DNA of 33,516 nucleotides from Petrotoga sp. 9PWA.NaAc.5.4 (GCF_002895485.1 NZ_AZRK01000005.1:1-33516), one strand, 5' to 3'; shown: positions 8,079-16,066, counted from the first letter of the stretch. Notes: generated by a model from the sequence alone, not told the origin. Made by a program: numbers and translations.

Positions 8079-9047
8079 ATGAAATACAACAATCTTGGAA
8101 AAGCAGGAATCAAAGTTAGTGAAATTTCTTTTGGTTCTTGGTTGACTTTTGGAAATCAACTTGATACAGAAGGAGTAAAAGCATGCTTAAGAACAGCTTT
8201 TGAAAACGGAGTCAATTTCTTTGATAATGCAGAAGCTTATGCAAACGGACTTTCTGAATCCCTGATGGGAATGGCTATAAAAGAATATAAACGAGAAGAC
8301 CTTGTAATTTCAACGAAAATATTTTGGGGTGGAAAAGGGCCAAATGATATAGGAATTTCAAGAAAGCATCTTTTAGAAGGAATATGGAATTCTCTTAAAA
8401 GATTACAGTTAGATTATGTTGATCTTATATTTTGTCATCGTCCCGACCCAACGACACCTATAGAAGAAACAGTATTTGCAATGGATTATATTATCAGAAA
8501 CGGGTTAGCTCTTTACTGGGGAACTTCTGAATGGAATGCAAAACAGTTAGAAGAAGCCTATACAATTGCCGATAAAAGAAACTTAATCGCTCCAAGTATG
8601 GAACAGCCTCAATACAATATGTTTGTTAGAGAAAAGGTAGAAAAAGAATTTAAGCCCCTTTACGAAAAATATGGTTTAGGATTAACAACGTGGAGTCCAT
8701 TAGCAAGTGGTGTCTTGACAGGAAAATATAATGAAGGAATTCCAGAAAATAGCAGACTTGCAAAGTTTAAAGGTTTGAAAGAAGATATAGAAAGAAATGG
8801 CTTGTTATCCAAAGAAAATATCGAAAAGGTAAGAAAGCTAACCAAAATTGCCGTCGACTTAGACGCAACAATGGCTCAACTCGCTATAGCATGGATACTT
8901 AAAAATCCGAATGTAAGCACTGTCATAACAGGAGCAAGTAATCCACAACAAGTAAAAGAAAATATAAAAGCTTCAGAAATTAAAGAAAAACTAACCGATG
9001 ATGTTATACAAGAAATAGAAAAAATACTAAACAATAAACCTTTATAA
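8079..9047 (+). CDS. Aldo/keto reductase, Kv-beta/YghZ-like
   Basis: NADPH-dependent carbonyl reductase of the aldo/keto reductase superfamily with a TIM-barrel fold, cytoplasmic. The catalytic tetrad is visible: D49 in FFDN, Y54 in AEAY, K80 in STK and H120 in FCHRPD. The C-terminal cofactor-binding stretch [12 protein letters not shown] is characteristic of the branch that includes potassium-channel beta subunits and E. coli YghZ. Length of 322 aa is normal. AAAGGAGG gives a strong ribosome-binding site. The physiological substrate cannot be told; methylglyoxal-type aldehydes are handled by relatives. It is monocistronic, preceded by a shortened repeat element and followed by the tRNA-Pro gene. 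Confidence 0.9.
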   Translation: MKYNNLGKAGIKVSEISFGSWLTFGNQLDTEGVKACLRTAFENGVNFFDNAEAYANGLSESLMGMAIKEYKREDLVISTKIFWGGKGPNDIGISRKHLLEGIWNSLKRLQLDYVDLIFCHRPDPTTPIEETVFAMDYIIRNGLALYWGTSEWNAKQLEEAYTIADKRNLIAPSMEQPQYNMFVREKVEKEFKPLYEKYGLGLTTWSPLASGVLTGKYNEGIPENSRLAKFKGLKEDIERNGLLSKENIEKVRKLTKIAVDLDATMAQLAIAWILKNPNVSTVITGASNPQQVKENIKASEIKEKLTDDVIQEIEKILNNKPL

Positions 9048-9112
9048 CAACATTCCATGATATGACGAAATTTTGTTAATTATACATGCGAATTGCGATT
9101 CCATTTAAGCAA

Positions 9113-9141
9113 TTCACATTCAAAAGAAAATATGGTAAAAT
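9113..9141 (+). promoter_or_regulatory. Promoter of tRNA-Pro
   Basis: TTCACA (9113-9118), 17-nt spacer, then TAAAAT (9136-9141) preceded by TGG to make an extended -10. It sits 20 nt before the tRNA. Confidence 0.6.
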
Positions 9142-9161
9142 AAAATATAGACTTTATTTTT

Positions 9162-9237
9162 CGGGGCGTAGCGCAGTTGGTAGCGCGTTGGTTTCGGGAA
9201 CCAAAGGCCGCTGGTTCAAGTCCAGTCGTCCCGACCA
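9162..9237 (+). tRNA. tRNA-Pro (anticodon CGG)
   Basis: 76 nt including encoded CCA. The acceptor stem pairs CGGGGCG with CGTCCCG, including one G-T pair. The anticodon stem TTGGT/ACCAA holds the loop TTCGGGA, giving anticodon CGG. The T arm GCTGGTTCAAGTCCAGT is intact. It has its own promoter upstream and a strong hairpin 3 nt downstream. Confidence 0.97.
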
Positions 9238-9240
9238 AAA

Positions 9241-9270
9241 ATAATACTTCCTTTTTTAAGGAAGTATTAT
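9241..9270. terminator. Bidirectional terminator between tRNA-Pro and the PP-loop gene
   Basis: ATAATACTTCCTT pairs perfectly with AAGGAAGTATTAT around a TTTT loop. It begins 3 nt after the tRNA and touches the stop codon of the convergent minus-strand gene, so one stem can end both transcripts. Flanking A and T runs are present on both sides. Confidence 0.85.
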
Positions 9271-10284
9271 TTATTTGTCTAATTTTTCATAATCAATAAC
9301 TGCAAAAGTCCAAAGTTTTTTATTAGTACTTTTAATCCATTCAGCGGATATGGGCATAGCAAATTCAGGAGCTAATCTGCCATTTAAGACCCAATACTTT
9401 GATTCATCGTTGTTATAAATTCCGGGATTTGCAAGAATTTTTAATTTCAAAGGCTTATCAACAATATCTACAAAATCTATACTTTCCTCTCTCTCCAATA
9501 TAGATAATATTTCTGTTAAAATTTTTCGATCAGGTAACGGTTTTATATTTATTAAAGCAACGTTCTTAGATAAAGGTCCGATTATTTTCACATTTGCAAT
9601 TTCTCTTTTCACATCATAGAAATCTAACACATCATGAATTATTTCATTAGCAATTACATCTGCACGTGAATGATAAATATTACTAACAGACATCTTTAAT
9701 AAATGTTTATATTTACATCCTTCTCTGATATTGTTTTCTCCAATTTTTGGGATGGTGAATTCATAATAATCCAAAATCTCTTTTATTTCATCTTTATTCA
9801 AATTTATAAGTGGAGAATATATTCCATCTAAAAATTTAATGCCTGTATTTCCCCATGAATCAGATTTATTTGCTCCTGAAGCAATTATACCTTTATACGA
9901 AAACTCTTTAACTTTACCTATTTTGACGACCCTTGTACATTGATTGCAGTTGGGACCGTGATACATAATACTTTCTTGCTCTTCCTCGCCACGTACAAAA
10001 AAAAGCCTTATACCTAATTGAGTAGCTACACTTAAAACAGCTTCAAGACCTTTAGAATAAGAATAAGCGCCAAAACAAACATTTACCAAAGTAATTCTAT
10101 TTTTTTTTAAAGTATCTTTTGCAAGTAAGGCTACTACAGTACTATCCATACCTCCAGAAAAAGCGATATATAAGTGTTTATCTCCAATTATTTCTTTCAT
10201 TTCAATTTGTATATTTTTTATCCTTTCTTTTACATTATTATCAATTATTATTTCAACCTCCTTAAAAACTTGACTTATACTCAC
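9271..10284 (-). CDS. PP-loop ATPase with CxxC...C cysteines, possible sulfurtransferase
   Basis: An N-type ATP pyrophosphatase: the PP-loop SGGMDST begins at residue 43 in AFSGGMDSTVVALLA. Three cysteines, C113 and C116 (NCNQC) and C190 (REGCKYK), are spaced CxxC-73-C. LarE- and TtuA-type sulfurtransferases use three cysteines in a similar layout to hold a [4Fe-4S] cluster, so a sulfur-transfer or sulfide-handling role is possible. No zinc fingers of TtuA type are seen. The last 120 residues are unfamiliar. The GTG at 10284 lies in the terminal repeat of element D and lacks a ribosome-binding site. A perfect AAGGAGG (10263-10257) lies inside the reading frame and is followed only by ATA or ATT codons (10251-10243), so translation may begin at a rare start. 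Function is a family-level guess. Confidence 0.7.
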   Translation of the reverse strand: MSISQVFKEVEIIIDNNVKERIKNIQIEMKEIIGDKHLYIAFSGGMDSTVVALLAKDTLKKNRITLVNVCFGAYSYSKGLEAVLSVATQLGIRLFFVRGEEEQESIMYHGPNCNQCTRVVKIGKVKEFSYKGIIASGANKSDSWGNTGIKFLDGIYSPLINLNKDEIKEILDYYEFTIPKIGENNIREGCKYKHLLKMSVSNIYHSRADVIANEIIHDVLDFYDVKREIANVKIIGPLSKNVALINIKPLPDRKILTEILSILEREESIDFVDIVDKPLKLKILANPGIYNNDESKYWVLNGRLAPEFAMPISAEWIKSTNKKLWTFAVIDYEKLDK

Positions 10285-10478
10285 TTTAGAAATTCTAAAA
10301 TCCTTATTATATATATGCTTTAGAATTGATTTTTACAAAATACTTCATCAGTTCTAAACCTTACTAATTCTTAATTTTTTTAACCTTTTCGGTACTTGTA
10401 GCCAGGTAGAAAAGGGCTCCGCCATGGACCCATCATAAATTCAAATGCTTATTTTTAGAAAATATTCGTTTATAAACT
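10283..10478 (-). repeat. Full-length TIR element, copy D
   Basis: 196 nt, filling nearly the whole gap between two minus-strand genes. On the minus strand it carries AATAAGCATTTGAATTT, the GCGGAGCCC core, GGCTACAAGTACC in place of the second hairpin, and ends in ATTTCTAAAGT. The core stem has one mismatch (ATGGC/GCCCT). The left terminal repeat is degraded to AGTTTATAAACG. Its right end runs into the start region of the PP-loop gene. Confidence 0.75.
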
Positions 10479-10480
10479 CT

Positions 10481-12535
10481 CTATATTTTCGAATGATTAT
10501 ATAATAACTTTTTAAATTCACTTAACGAAACTGGCGGACTAAAATAATATCCTTGTATTTCATAACATTCTTTCTCTTTTAAAAATTCTAATTGTTCCGA
10601 GCTTTCAACTCCTTCTGCGATAACTTCCATATCCAAACTCTTGGCTAAATAAATGATCGTTGATACTAATTTCTTAGATTGGCTACTTTGAAAAAGATTG
10701 TCCATAAAACTTTTATCTATTTTTATTTTATCAATATCAAGTTTACTCAAATATGACAAAGAAGAATACCCGGTTCCAAAATCATCTAAAGCTATTTTTA
10801 CACCCATTTCTTTTAGTGATTTTATCTTTTTTTGAGCAGAATAAAAATCTCTAATAAAAATATTTTCTGTCAGTTCTATGCCCAAATATTTAGGATCCAC
10901 ATCATTATCTAATAATATTTTATAAATTATATTCACAAAATCTTCTCTGTCAAAAAAATCTTTAGACACGTTTGAAAAAATTCTAACCTCTTTTTTACTA
11001 TTTTCTCTATTAATTTCTTTAATCGCTTTAATAACTTTTTTTAAAACATATTCGTCAATTTTATCTAAAAGCCGCTTTTTTTCAGCTACTCTTAGGAAAG
11101 AAAGCGGTAGATTAACAGATCCATCTATATTTTTCAGCCGAATCAAAGCCTCAGCACCAATTATTGTTTTACTTTCATAAGAAACCTGTGGTTGATATTG
11201 CAAGAAAAAATGATTATCTTTCAAAGCTTCATATAGTTGAACTTCCAATGTTTTTTCAGACTTGATATGGTTAGATATTTCTTTAGAATAAAAAGAGTAA
11301 TTTCCTTCTAACGACCTACTTAAAGCTATTCGAGCTTTATTTATTATATCTTCAAGACTTTGACAATCCTTAGGATAAATACTAATTCCTATACTAACTT
11401 TTACGTATATTTTTTCACCTAAAACCAGAATTGGTTCAGATAAAATTTTAATTAAACTATCAGCTAAATTTTGAATTTGATCTATATTTTCAAATTCGCC
11501 AAATATTGAAAACTCTTCATCAGAATATCTTGCTAAATAAAATTCCTTTTCTAAAAGTTTGGTTATTTTATCTGCAATCTTTTTTATCACAAAATTAGCT
11601 TTTTCTGCACCATATGCATCGAATAATTCGTGATACTCATAAATTTTTATTAACAATAATGAAAAATTATTTTTCGTTAATTTTTTCGAAGAGACCTCAT
11701 TTATATATTCTAATAAGTGATTTTTGTTGGGTAAATTCGTAATAGGATCATACTTTACTTTTTTAATTAATTCATTTTCTTTTTGAATCCTATTTGTAAC
11801 ATCAGAATTTATTGCTATATAACCTACTAATTGATTATTTGCTCCTCTTATTTCAAATATATTTGATCTCAACGCGAGAATTTCGCCATTTTTCTTTTTA
11901 TCCCAAATTATTCCACTCCAAAAGCCTTTTGTTTTAAGGTCTCTCCACATTTTTTCATAAAATTCTTTATCATGCATTTGAGAAGACCAAAAGCTCGGAT
12001 TTTTACCTAACACTTCCTCCATACTATATCCAGTCATATCCACAAAATATTTATTCACCCTTACAACTTCGTTTTGACTATTTGTAATGACTATTGCTTC
12101 TGTAGAATTATCAAAAAAATCTTTTGGAAACAGTAAATCTGGACTAAATATACCAAAATTTTGATTGGGATTTCTAACAACAAAATAAACAAAGTCTTTT
12201 AATTCTCTTTTTTCTTTTTTTCCTATCAAATCAAAAACATCATAACCCTCTCTTTCTTTTTTCAATTTAACCCTTATATTCCATTCCGTATTATATTCAA
12301 CATTATGAATGGTATTTAATAACTTTTCGAAATCTTCTTCGACTAACAAGGCTTTTAATTCGTTAACATTACGTGGTAATTCATCGCTCCCCAAACCAGT
12401 AATATTCTTTAAATTATTAGAAAATATTATTCTTCCATTTGAAATATCCATTCTGATTATCGCACCTGATACCAAACTCATTACTGATTCATACATATCC
12501 AATATTTCATATATGTCATCGATATTATTCGTCAT
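10481..12535 (-). CDS. PAS-PAS-GGDEF-EAL protein, probable c-di-GMP phosphodiesterase
   Basis: 684 aa and soluble. Domains in order are a PAS-like region (about 15-120), a second, clear PAS (about 135-250, with MTGYSMEEVLGKNPSFW), GGDEF (about 260-420) and EAL (about 430-680). The GGDEF loop reads RYSDEEFSIF, so the two glycines are lost and cyclase activity is unlikely. The EAL site looks complete: E462 in AEALIR, N522, E554/E557 in IELTEN, DDFGTGYSS (D584-D585), K608 in KIDKSF, E641 in EGVE and Q661 in IQGYYFS. It should therefore hydrolyse c-di-GMP, with the degenerate GGDEF perhaps acting as a GTP-sensing regulator as in other proteins of this type. AAGGAG precedes the ATG. It may oppose the cyclase at 6747-7850. 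Confidence 0.92.
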   Translation of the reverse strand: MTNNIDDIYEILDMYESVMSLVSGAIIRMDISNGRIIFSNNLKNITGLGSDELPRNVNELKALLVEEDFEKLLNTIHNVEYNTEWNIRVKLKKEREGYDVFDLIGKKEKRELKDFVYFVVRNPNQNFGIFSPDLLFPKDFFDNSTEAIVITNSQNEVVRVNKYFVDMTGYSMEEVLGKNPSFWSSQMHDKEFYEKMWRDLKTKGFWSGIIWDKKKNGEILALRSNIFEIRGANNQLVGYIAINSDVTNRIQKENELIKKVKYDPITNLPNKNHLLEYINEVSSKKLTKNNFSLLLIKIYEYHELFDAYGAEKANFVIKKIADKITKLLEKEFYLARYSDEEFSIFGEFENIDQIQNLADSLIKILSEPILVLGEKIYVKVSIGISIYPKDCQSLEDIINKARIALSRSLEGNYSFYSKEISNHIKSEKTLEVQLYEALKDNHFFLQYQPQVSYESKTIIGAEALIRLKNIDGSVNLPLSFLRVAEKKRLLDKIDEYVLKKVIKAIKEINRENSKKEVRIFSNVSKDFFDREDFVNIIYKILLDNDVDPKYLGIELTENIFIRDFYSAQKKIKSLKEMGVKIALDDFGTGYSSLSYLSKLDIDKIKIDKSFMDNLFQSSQSKKLVSTIIYLAKSLDMEVIAEGVESSEQLEFLKEKECYEIQGYYFSPPVSLSEFKKLLYNHSKI

Positions 12536-12611
12536 TTTTCTCCTTTCTATGCTTTAAATAATTCGAAATATATTAATCCTTTTAGTACCAACTTATATTG
12601 ATATTTTAAAC

Positions 12612-12660
12612 ACTTTAGAAAAATTTTTTTAAAAATATGCCTTTGAATTTATAAGGAATT
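12612..12660 (+). repeat. Left-half fragment of the TIR element, copy K
   Basis: Starts ACTTTAGAAA at 12612 and continues through TTTTAAAAATATGCCTTTGAATTTATAA-type sequence, the left 45-50 nt of the element. It overlaps the 3' end of the convergent membrane-protein gene, supplying its last codons and stop. Confidence 0.55.
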
Positions 12661-13425
12661 TACATAATCCCTAAGCGAAGAGCCCATTCTTTCTAAAAGA
12701 GAATCTATATCTCTTGATGTATTTAACTTTTTTAAGGTATACCAAAAAATTTGAGATCCTATAATCGCCCCCAAAAAATTCCCTATAAAATCAGTCATTG
12801 TGTCAAAAAGGCTATCTTCTTGAGCAAGTCTATATCCCGGATAATTTCTAAACATTAAATCAGAAACAAATTCACTTATTTCCCAAAATACACCCAAGGT
12901 CATTACTATCGATATTGTTATAACAAGGACTTTTAAATAAAAAAAAGGCATTTTCATCTTCGTCCAAATCAATTCTGTTCCCATTACTATCGGAAATATT
13001 AAAAATACAAGCCAAACTCCCCCTGTTACATGTAAAATAAAATCATAAATTTCAATATTATTGTAAAATTCGAACCACATCCCAAAAACACTATGCAAAC
13101 TAATTTGTATTATGGTTATTGTTCGTATTTCTTCAAGAATTGTAGATTTGGTTACCCATTCAAATATCCACGTCAAATAAACTCCAAATGCACTTAAAAG
13201 ATAGCCAAGAAAATGTGGAAAGTTGAAATTCCAAAAGCTACCAATAATGGGAATAAAAACGACAAAAGAAAAAAAGACGTTTAAAACTCTTAAGAAAGTA
13301 TAAACTTTAGAGTTAGAAGTAAAAAGTGTTTCTTTAACAACGGGATCTCTAACTAAAAAATTATGTATTTTGTCAAACTCATCTTTTGCTTTCTTCAGAG
13401 TTTTAGAAAACACAGGTGTATTCAA
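12649..13425 (-). CDS. DUF2238/YjdF-like integral membrane protein
   Basis: 258-aa membrane protein with about six hydrophobic segments. The C-terminal half carries LHVTGGVWLVFL, then GVFWEISEFVSD and SLFDTMTDFIGNFLGAIIG. The polar residues inside or beside membrane helices (WEISEF and DTMTDFIGN) resemble the WE...D-T-x-D pattern of the DUF2238 (YjdF) family, whose function is unknown. A GTG at 13434 overlaps the AGAGG site, so the in-frame TTG at 13425, 6-9 nt after that site, is the better start. An extended -10 TGGTATAAT lies at 13658-13666, giving a 5' leader of about 225 nt in which I see no recognisable structure. The gene ends in a fragment of the repeat element, so its C-terminus may be a recent change. 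Confidence 0.68.
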   Translation of the reverse strand: MNTPVFSKTLKKAKDEFDKIHNFLVRDPVVKETLFTSNSKVYTFLRVLNVFFSFVVFIPIIGSFWNFNFPHFLGYLLSAFGVYLTWIFEWVTKSTILEEIRTITIIQISLHSVFGMWFEFYNNIEIYDFILHVTGGVWLVFLIFPIVMGTELIWTKMKMPFFYLKVLVITISIVMTLGVFWEISEFVSDLMFRNYPGYRLAQEDSLFDTMTDFIGNFLGAIIGSQIFWYTLKKLNTSRDIDSLLERMGSSLRDYVNSL

Positions 13426-13657
13426 AATTATCACCTCTTATAGTAATTTAGTAATTAAAAATTTTAGGAAATCGATCTTTATTCTCTTATTTAACAGTTT
13501 TATCTGAGTTCACAATTTTCCTTCTGCAACGCGACAATTACACGAGCTTTATATCACAAACAAAGTATTTTAAAAACAATAAATTCATAATTTTATTTCC
13601 CAACTTTTCCAAAAATTTTTATTTCTAAAGCATCTACTCACTATTCTTATTTTAAAT

Positions 13658-13666
13658 ATTATACCA
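13658..13666 (-). promoter_or_regulatory. Extended -10 promoter upstream of the DUF2238-like gene
   Basis: TGGTATAAT on the minus strand, a consensus extended -10, about 235 nt before the start codon. The region between (13426-13657) holds no gene that I can see, only AT-rich sequence with a terminal-repeat-like ATTTCTAAAG at 13621. Confidence 0.4.
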
Positions 13667-13701
13667 TACCTTTAAACTTAATTACTTTTTTCAAAAAAGA
13701 A

Positions 13702-13723
13702 AAGGGACCTATATAGGTCCCTT
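13702..13723 (-). terminator. Terminator of tRNA-Asn
   Basis: AAGGGACCTAT pairs perfectly with ATAGGTCCCTT, and on the minus strand a T-rich run follows. It lies 34 nt after the 3' end of tRNA-Asn. Confidence 0.8.
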
Positions 13724-13757
13724 AATATTTCAAAAAGAAAATCGAGGGGATGAAAAA

Positions 13758-13832
13758 TGGCTCCGGGTGAGGGATTCGAACCCCCAACCTAGTGGTTAAC
13801 AGCCACCCGCTCTGCCGTTGAGCTAACCCGGA
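13758..13832 (-). tRNA. tRNA-Asn (anticodon GTT)
   Basis: 75 nt with encoded CCA. The acceptor stem pairs TCCGGGT with ACCCGGA. The anticodon stem GGTGG/CCACT (one G-T) holds CTGTTAA, giving anticodon GTT. D arm and T arm (GGGGGTTCGAATCCCTC) are intact. Confidence 0.97.
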
Positions 13833-13844
13833 ATTACTGTCTCT

Positions 13845-13873
13845 TTTATACTTCAAGATTCTTTTCAAATAAA
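13845..13873 (-). promoter_or_regulatory. Candidate promoter of tRNA-Asn
   Basis: On the minus strand TTTATT (13873-13868), 17-nt spacer, TATAAA (13850-13845), then 12 nt to the tRNA. The -35 is weak, but the position is right. Confidence 0.45.
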
Positions 13874-14013
13874 TAACTTCAAACTTCAGGAAAGATTATA
13901 TCACTAAAAAAATATTTTGTCAATATTTAGCATATTGAATGTCCGTGAAAAGAATTGGTTAGAACACAACTAAATTTCTTTGAAACGATACCATGCCTTT
14001 GTTTCTTTTAGAT

Positions 14014-14060
14014 AGTTTAGAAATTAAAAAGTTTCTAAAAATAAGATTTGAATATTTTTA
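14014..14060 (+). repeat. Left-half fragment of the TIR element, copy L
   Basis: AGTTTAGAAAT at 14014 followed by AGTTTCTAAAAATAAG and TTTGAATATTT matches the first 45 nt of the element. The rest of the gap 13833-14301 is AT-rich, and I see no gene or RNA in it. Confidence 0.45.
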
Positions 14061-14301
14061 AACGCCCAAATTTAAAATTGAATATCTTATTAAACCTTCA
14101 AATACCTATTTTCCAAGAAAGAAATATTCCATTATTTTTCAAAGGCCTTTTTTACCAAAAGAAATAATAGGTAAAAGAACCGATGAAAATTTAAAAAAGA
14201 ACCTACCGAATTAAAGAAAAGTAAAGATGTTTAGTCTAAAAAACTAAAAACAAAAACAGAGAAGCAATTCATTTGAAAAAATTGTTAAAATCATAAGTGT
14301 A

Positions 14302-15249
14302 TCAATTCTTTATTTTATACCTATACATGGTTTTTACTATTTTTATTATTCCCTTAGAACCTAAAACACAACCAAAGGCAATAGTTCCTAATTTTCCTCC
14401 TCCACCGCCCAAATGGGTATAACTGTAAATGAAGAAAAGGGCGACGAAGAAGGTAACCAAAAAAATTTCATAAAAATTTCCTATTCTATCATCAGAACTC
14501 ATACCAGCAAAAGTTGCCGCCATCAAAAGTACAGATAAATTCTCTCCGCTTTGTGGAAATATTTCAGGTAAAAGTAATGCCCCCAACAAACTTACTAATG
14601 CAGATGATCCAACTAAATCTTTTTTCATATAAATATGCAAAAAATAGGTAGATAAAACACCTACCAAACTTATTAAAAATATTTCATAACCTACAACATG
14701 GGTAATAACTGGATTAATAATTTTTAAATTTGAAGTAATAAAAAGAAGTATCCAAGAGCTAAAAGCAATTGTTCCCAACTTTCCTCCAATTCCATTGAAA
14801 ACATCTTTTGCTAACTCAAAAATGAAACCAGCTATAATGCAAGCAATCAAAATATGGTAAAAATCATGTAAAAGTTCTGGAGAAACCATACCTACAAATG
14901 CTCCTGTATAAATTGGAATAGCTTTTTCGTTAACAAAAAGTGCCCCTATAATTCCAACAATGCTTGCCGCAATTATAGCTCCTTGATTCAAATATATGTT
15001 CAGTATATACGCACTTAGTCCACCAATTACGACTGATATAAAAGATAAAAATTGAAAGTTAAATTTTTTGTTCTTGATTTTTTTTAAGTTTTTTGATTCT
15101 TCAAAAATCGAATAAACTATCCCAAGAGATAGAAACAACAAAATAAAAAATACAAAAAAATTATTTCTCACAGAATACACTGCGGTTAGAACAAATAAAT
15201 AGAGTGTAACCCCACTTAAAATACTAAAAGATACGTATTTATAAATCAT
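14302..15249 (-). CDS. Polytopic membrane protein with internal duplication
   Basis: I do not recognise the family. The 315-aa protein has about 9-10 hydrophobic helices. Two halves resemble each other. In the first (about residues 85-165), IYTGAFVGMVSPELLHDFYH is followed by GIGGKLGTIAFSSW. In the second (about 210-300), LLMAATFAGMSSDDRIGNFY is followed by GGGGGKLGTIAFGCV. Each repeat thus pairs a G-x-x-G-M-x-S motif with a GGKLGTIAF motif about 35-45 residues later, the pattern of a transporter or pore made of inverted or direct repeats. A charged loop ESKNLKKIKNKK (about 51-62) divides the N-terminal helices from the duplicated part. GAGGG lies 6 nt before the ATG. Transport is only a suggestion from the architecture. 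Confidence 0.7.
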   Translation of the reverse strand: MIYKYVSFSILSGVTLYLFVLTAVYSVRNNFFVFFILLFLSLGIVYSIFEESKNLKKIKNKKFNFQFLSFISVVIGGLSAYILNIYLNQGAIIAASIVGIIGALFVNEKAIPIYTGAFVGMVSPELLHDFYHILIACIIAGFIFELAKDVFNGIGGKLGTIAFSSWILLFITSNLKIINPVITHVVGYEIFLISLVGVLSTYFLHIYMKKDLVGSSALVSLLGALLLPEIFPQSGENLSVLLMAATFAGMSSDDRIGNFYEIFLVTFFVALFFIYSYTHLGGGGGKLGTIAFGCVLGSKGIIKIVKTMYRYKIKN

Positions 15250-15344
15250 CCTGATCCCTCGTTTATTTCTTTTATATCATTTCATTTATCTTATATTTAG
15301 TTCCCTTAATATTTTTTTGAAATTTTCATAATGTTTTATCAGAA

Positions 15345-15720
15345 TCAATAAAAAAGAAGAAAAATCAACATTGAATTGAAATTAAATATAGGAAATAATG
15401 AACATAACCACACTAAGAAAACAGTCATAACAATACCAATGGCCATAAAGTAATGATTAAATAAAGAACAAAGAAAAGTATTACTTACCTCGTACTTAGA
15501 AGCAAACAGTATACCCCTCGTTTTAGCCATGCCTTTTTTCCACCTTTAAATTTCAAAAAAATTCTCCAGTTACGACCTCCAATAGCAACCAAAGAAGATA
15601 AAACAAGTATCAAGCCAAATACATTAAAAACACTAATAACTAAATAATAAGCCAAATAACCTTTAGAAAAGTCTCCAGTTTTGCTTTTTTAGAGTTTTTG
15701 AAAAATATCTGGGATGTTTA
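15345..15720 (-). pseudogene. Remnant of a polytopic membrane protein gene
   Basis: On the minus strand one frame reads KTGDFSKGYLAYYLVISVF, continues as a hydrophobic helix ending LSSLVAIGGRNW, then FLKFKGGKKAWLKRG, and stops near 15500. It has no start codon and an in-frame stop directly upstream. A second frame, overlapping it, reads MAKTRGILFASKYEVSNTF and then two hydrophobic helices to 15345. The two frames look like pieces of one membrane protein that has suffered a frameshift and N-terminal loss. I cannot name the family. The remaining gap to 15903 is AT-rich and holds nothing recognisable. Confidence 0.4.
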
Positions 15721-15903
15721 TTGGACTTCTTTTCTTTAATTTCATTATAAGATTATATCATTTAGACAAAAAATAAAAAAAAATGGGGCCTTTCTTGCAC
15801 AAAATATTTTACATTACCTTTTAAATACCAATAAAAATGAATAATTTGTTTAAATATTTTTGAATATTTTCTTCTATCTTCCGTTAAATATAATTATTTA
15901 AAT

Positions 15904-15932
15904 TTGCATTGTAACATGTTTCATAATAAAAT
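15904..15932 (+). promoter_or_regulatory. Orphan promoter with TGTAA-N4-TTTCA operator
   Basis: TTGCAT (15904-15909), 17-nt spacer, TAAAAT (15927-15932). The spacer begins with TGTAACATGTTTCA, a near-perfect inverted repeat. The same arrangement occurs at 17969-17997 and 23068-23096, where it precedes sugar genes. No protein gene follows on this strand for 2.1 kb, only a short stretch ending in a terminator. Confidence 0.65.
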
Positions 15933-15938
15933 GTTATT

Positions 15939-16052
15939 AGATAAAAAAATGGATCTTATATTTTTTTAAAGCCGCATATACCTCTCATTCTTGAAAAAGA
16001 AAAGATAGTATATTTTTCTTTCTTTACGGAGGTAATTCCTCCGTAGTTTTTT
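15939..16052 (+). ncRNA. Candidate small RNA of about 110 nt
   Basis: Defined by the operator-bearing promoter at 15904-15932 and the hairpin terminator ending near 16052. A 12-codon frame (starting near 15932, MLLDKKMDLIFF) lacks a ribosome-binding site and is probably not translated. The middle contains an exposed ACCTCT (near 15987), complementary to the AGAGGT ribosome-binding sites of the permease gene at 25140 and of the gene at 13425. A remnant promoter-plus-terminator of a lost gene is the main alternative. Confidence 0.4.
16025..16052 (+). terminator. Rho-independent terminator of the candidate small RNA
   Basis: TACGGAGG (16025-16032) and CCTCCGTA (16038-16045) form a perfect 8-bp stem around TAATT, followed by GTTTTTT. 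The T run lies only on the plus-strand side, so it ends a plus-strand transcript. Confidence 0.8.
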
Positions 16053-16066
16053 AAGAAAAATACTGT

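Noticed and set aside
9162-9237. tRNA-Pro or tRNA-Leu as an integration site of a genomic island
   Set aside because: No integrase gene and no repeated tRNA 3' end were seen in the window.
15345-15530. A complete small membrane protein of 61 residues
   Set aside because: It overlaps another hydrophobic frame with membrane-protein character that lacks a start. Taken together they read better as a frameshifted remnant, so I list one pseudogene, with low confidence.
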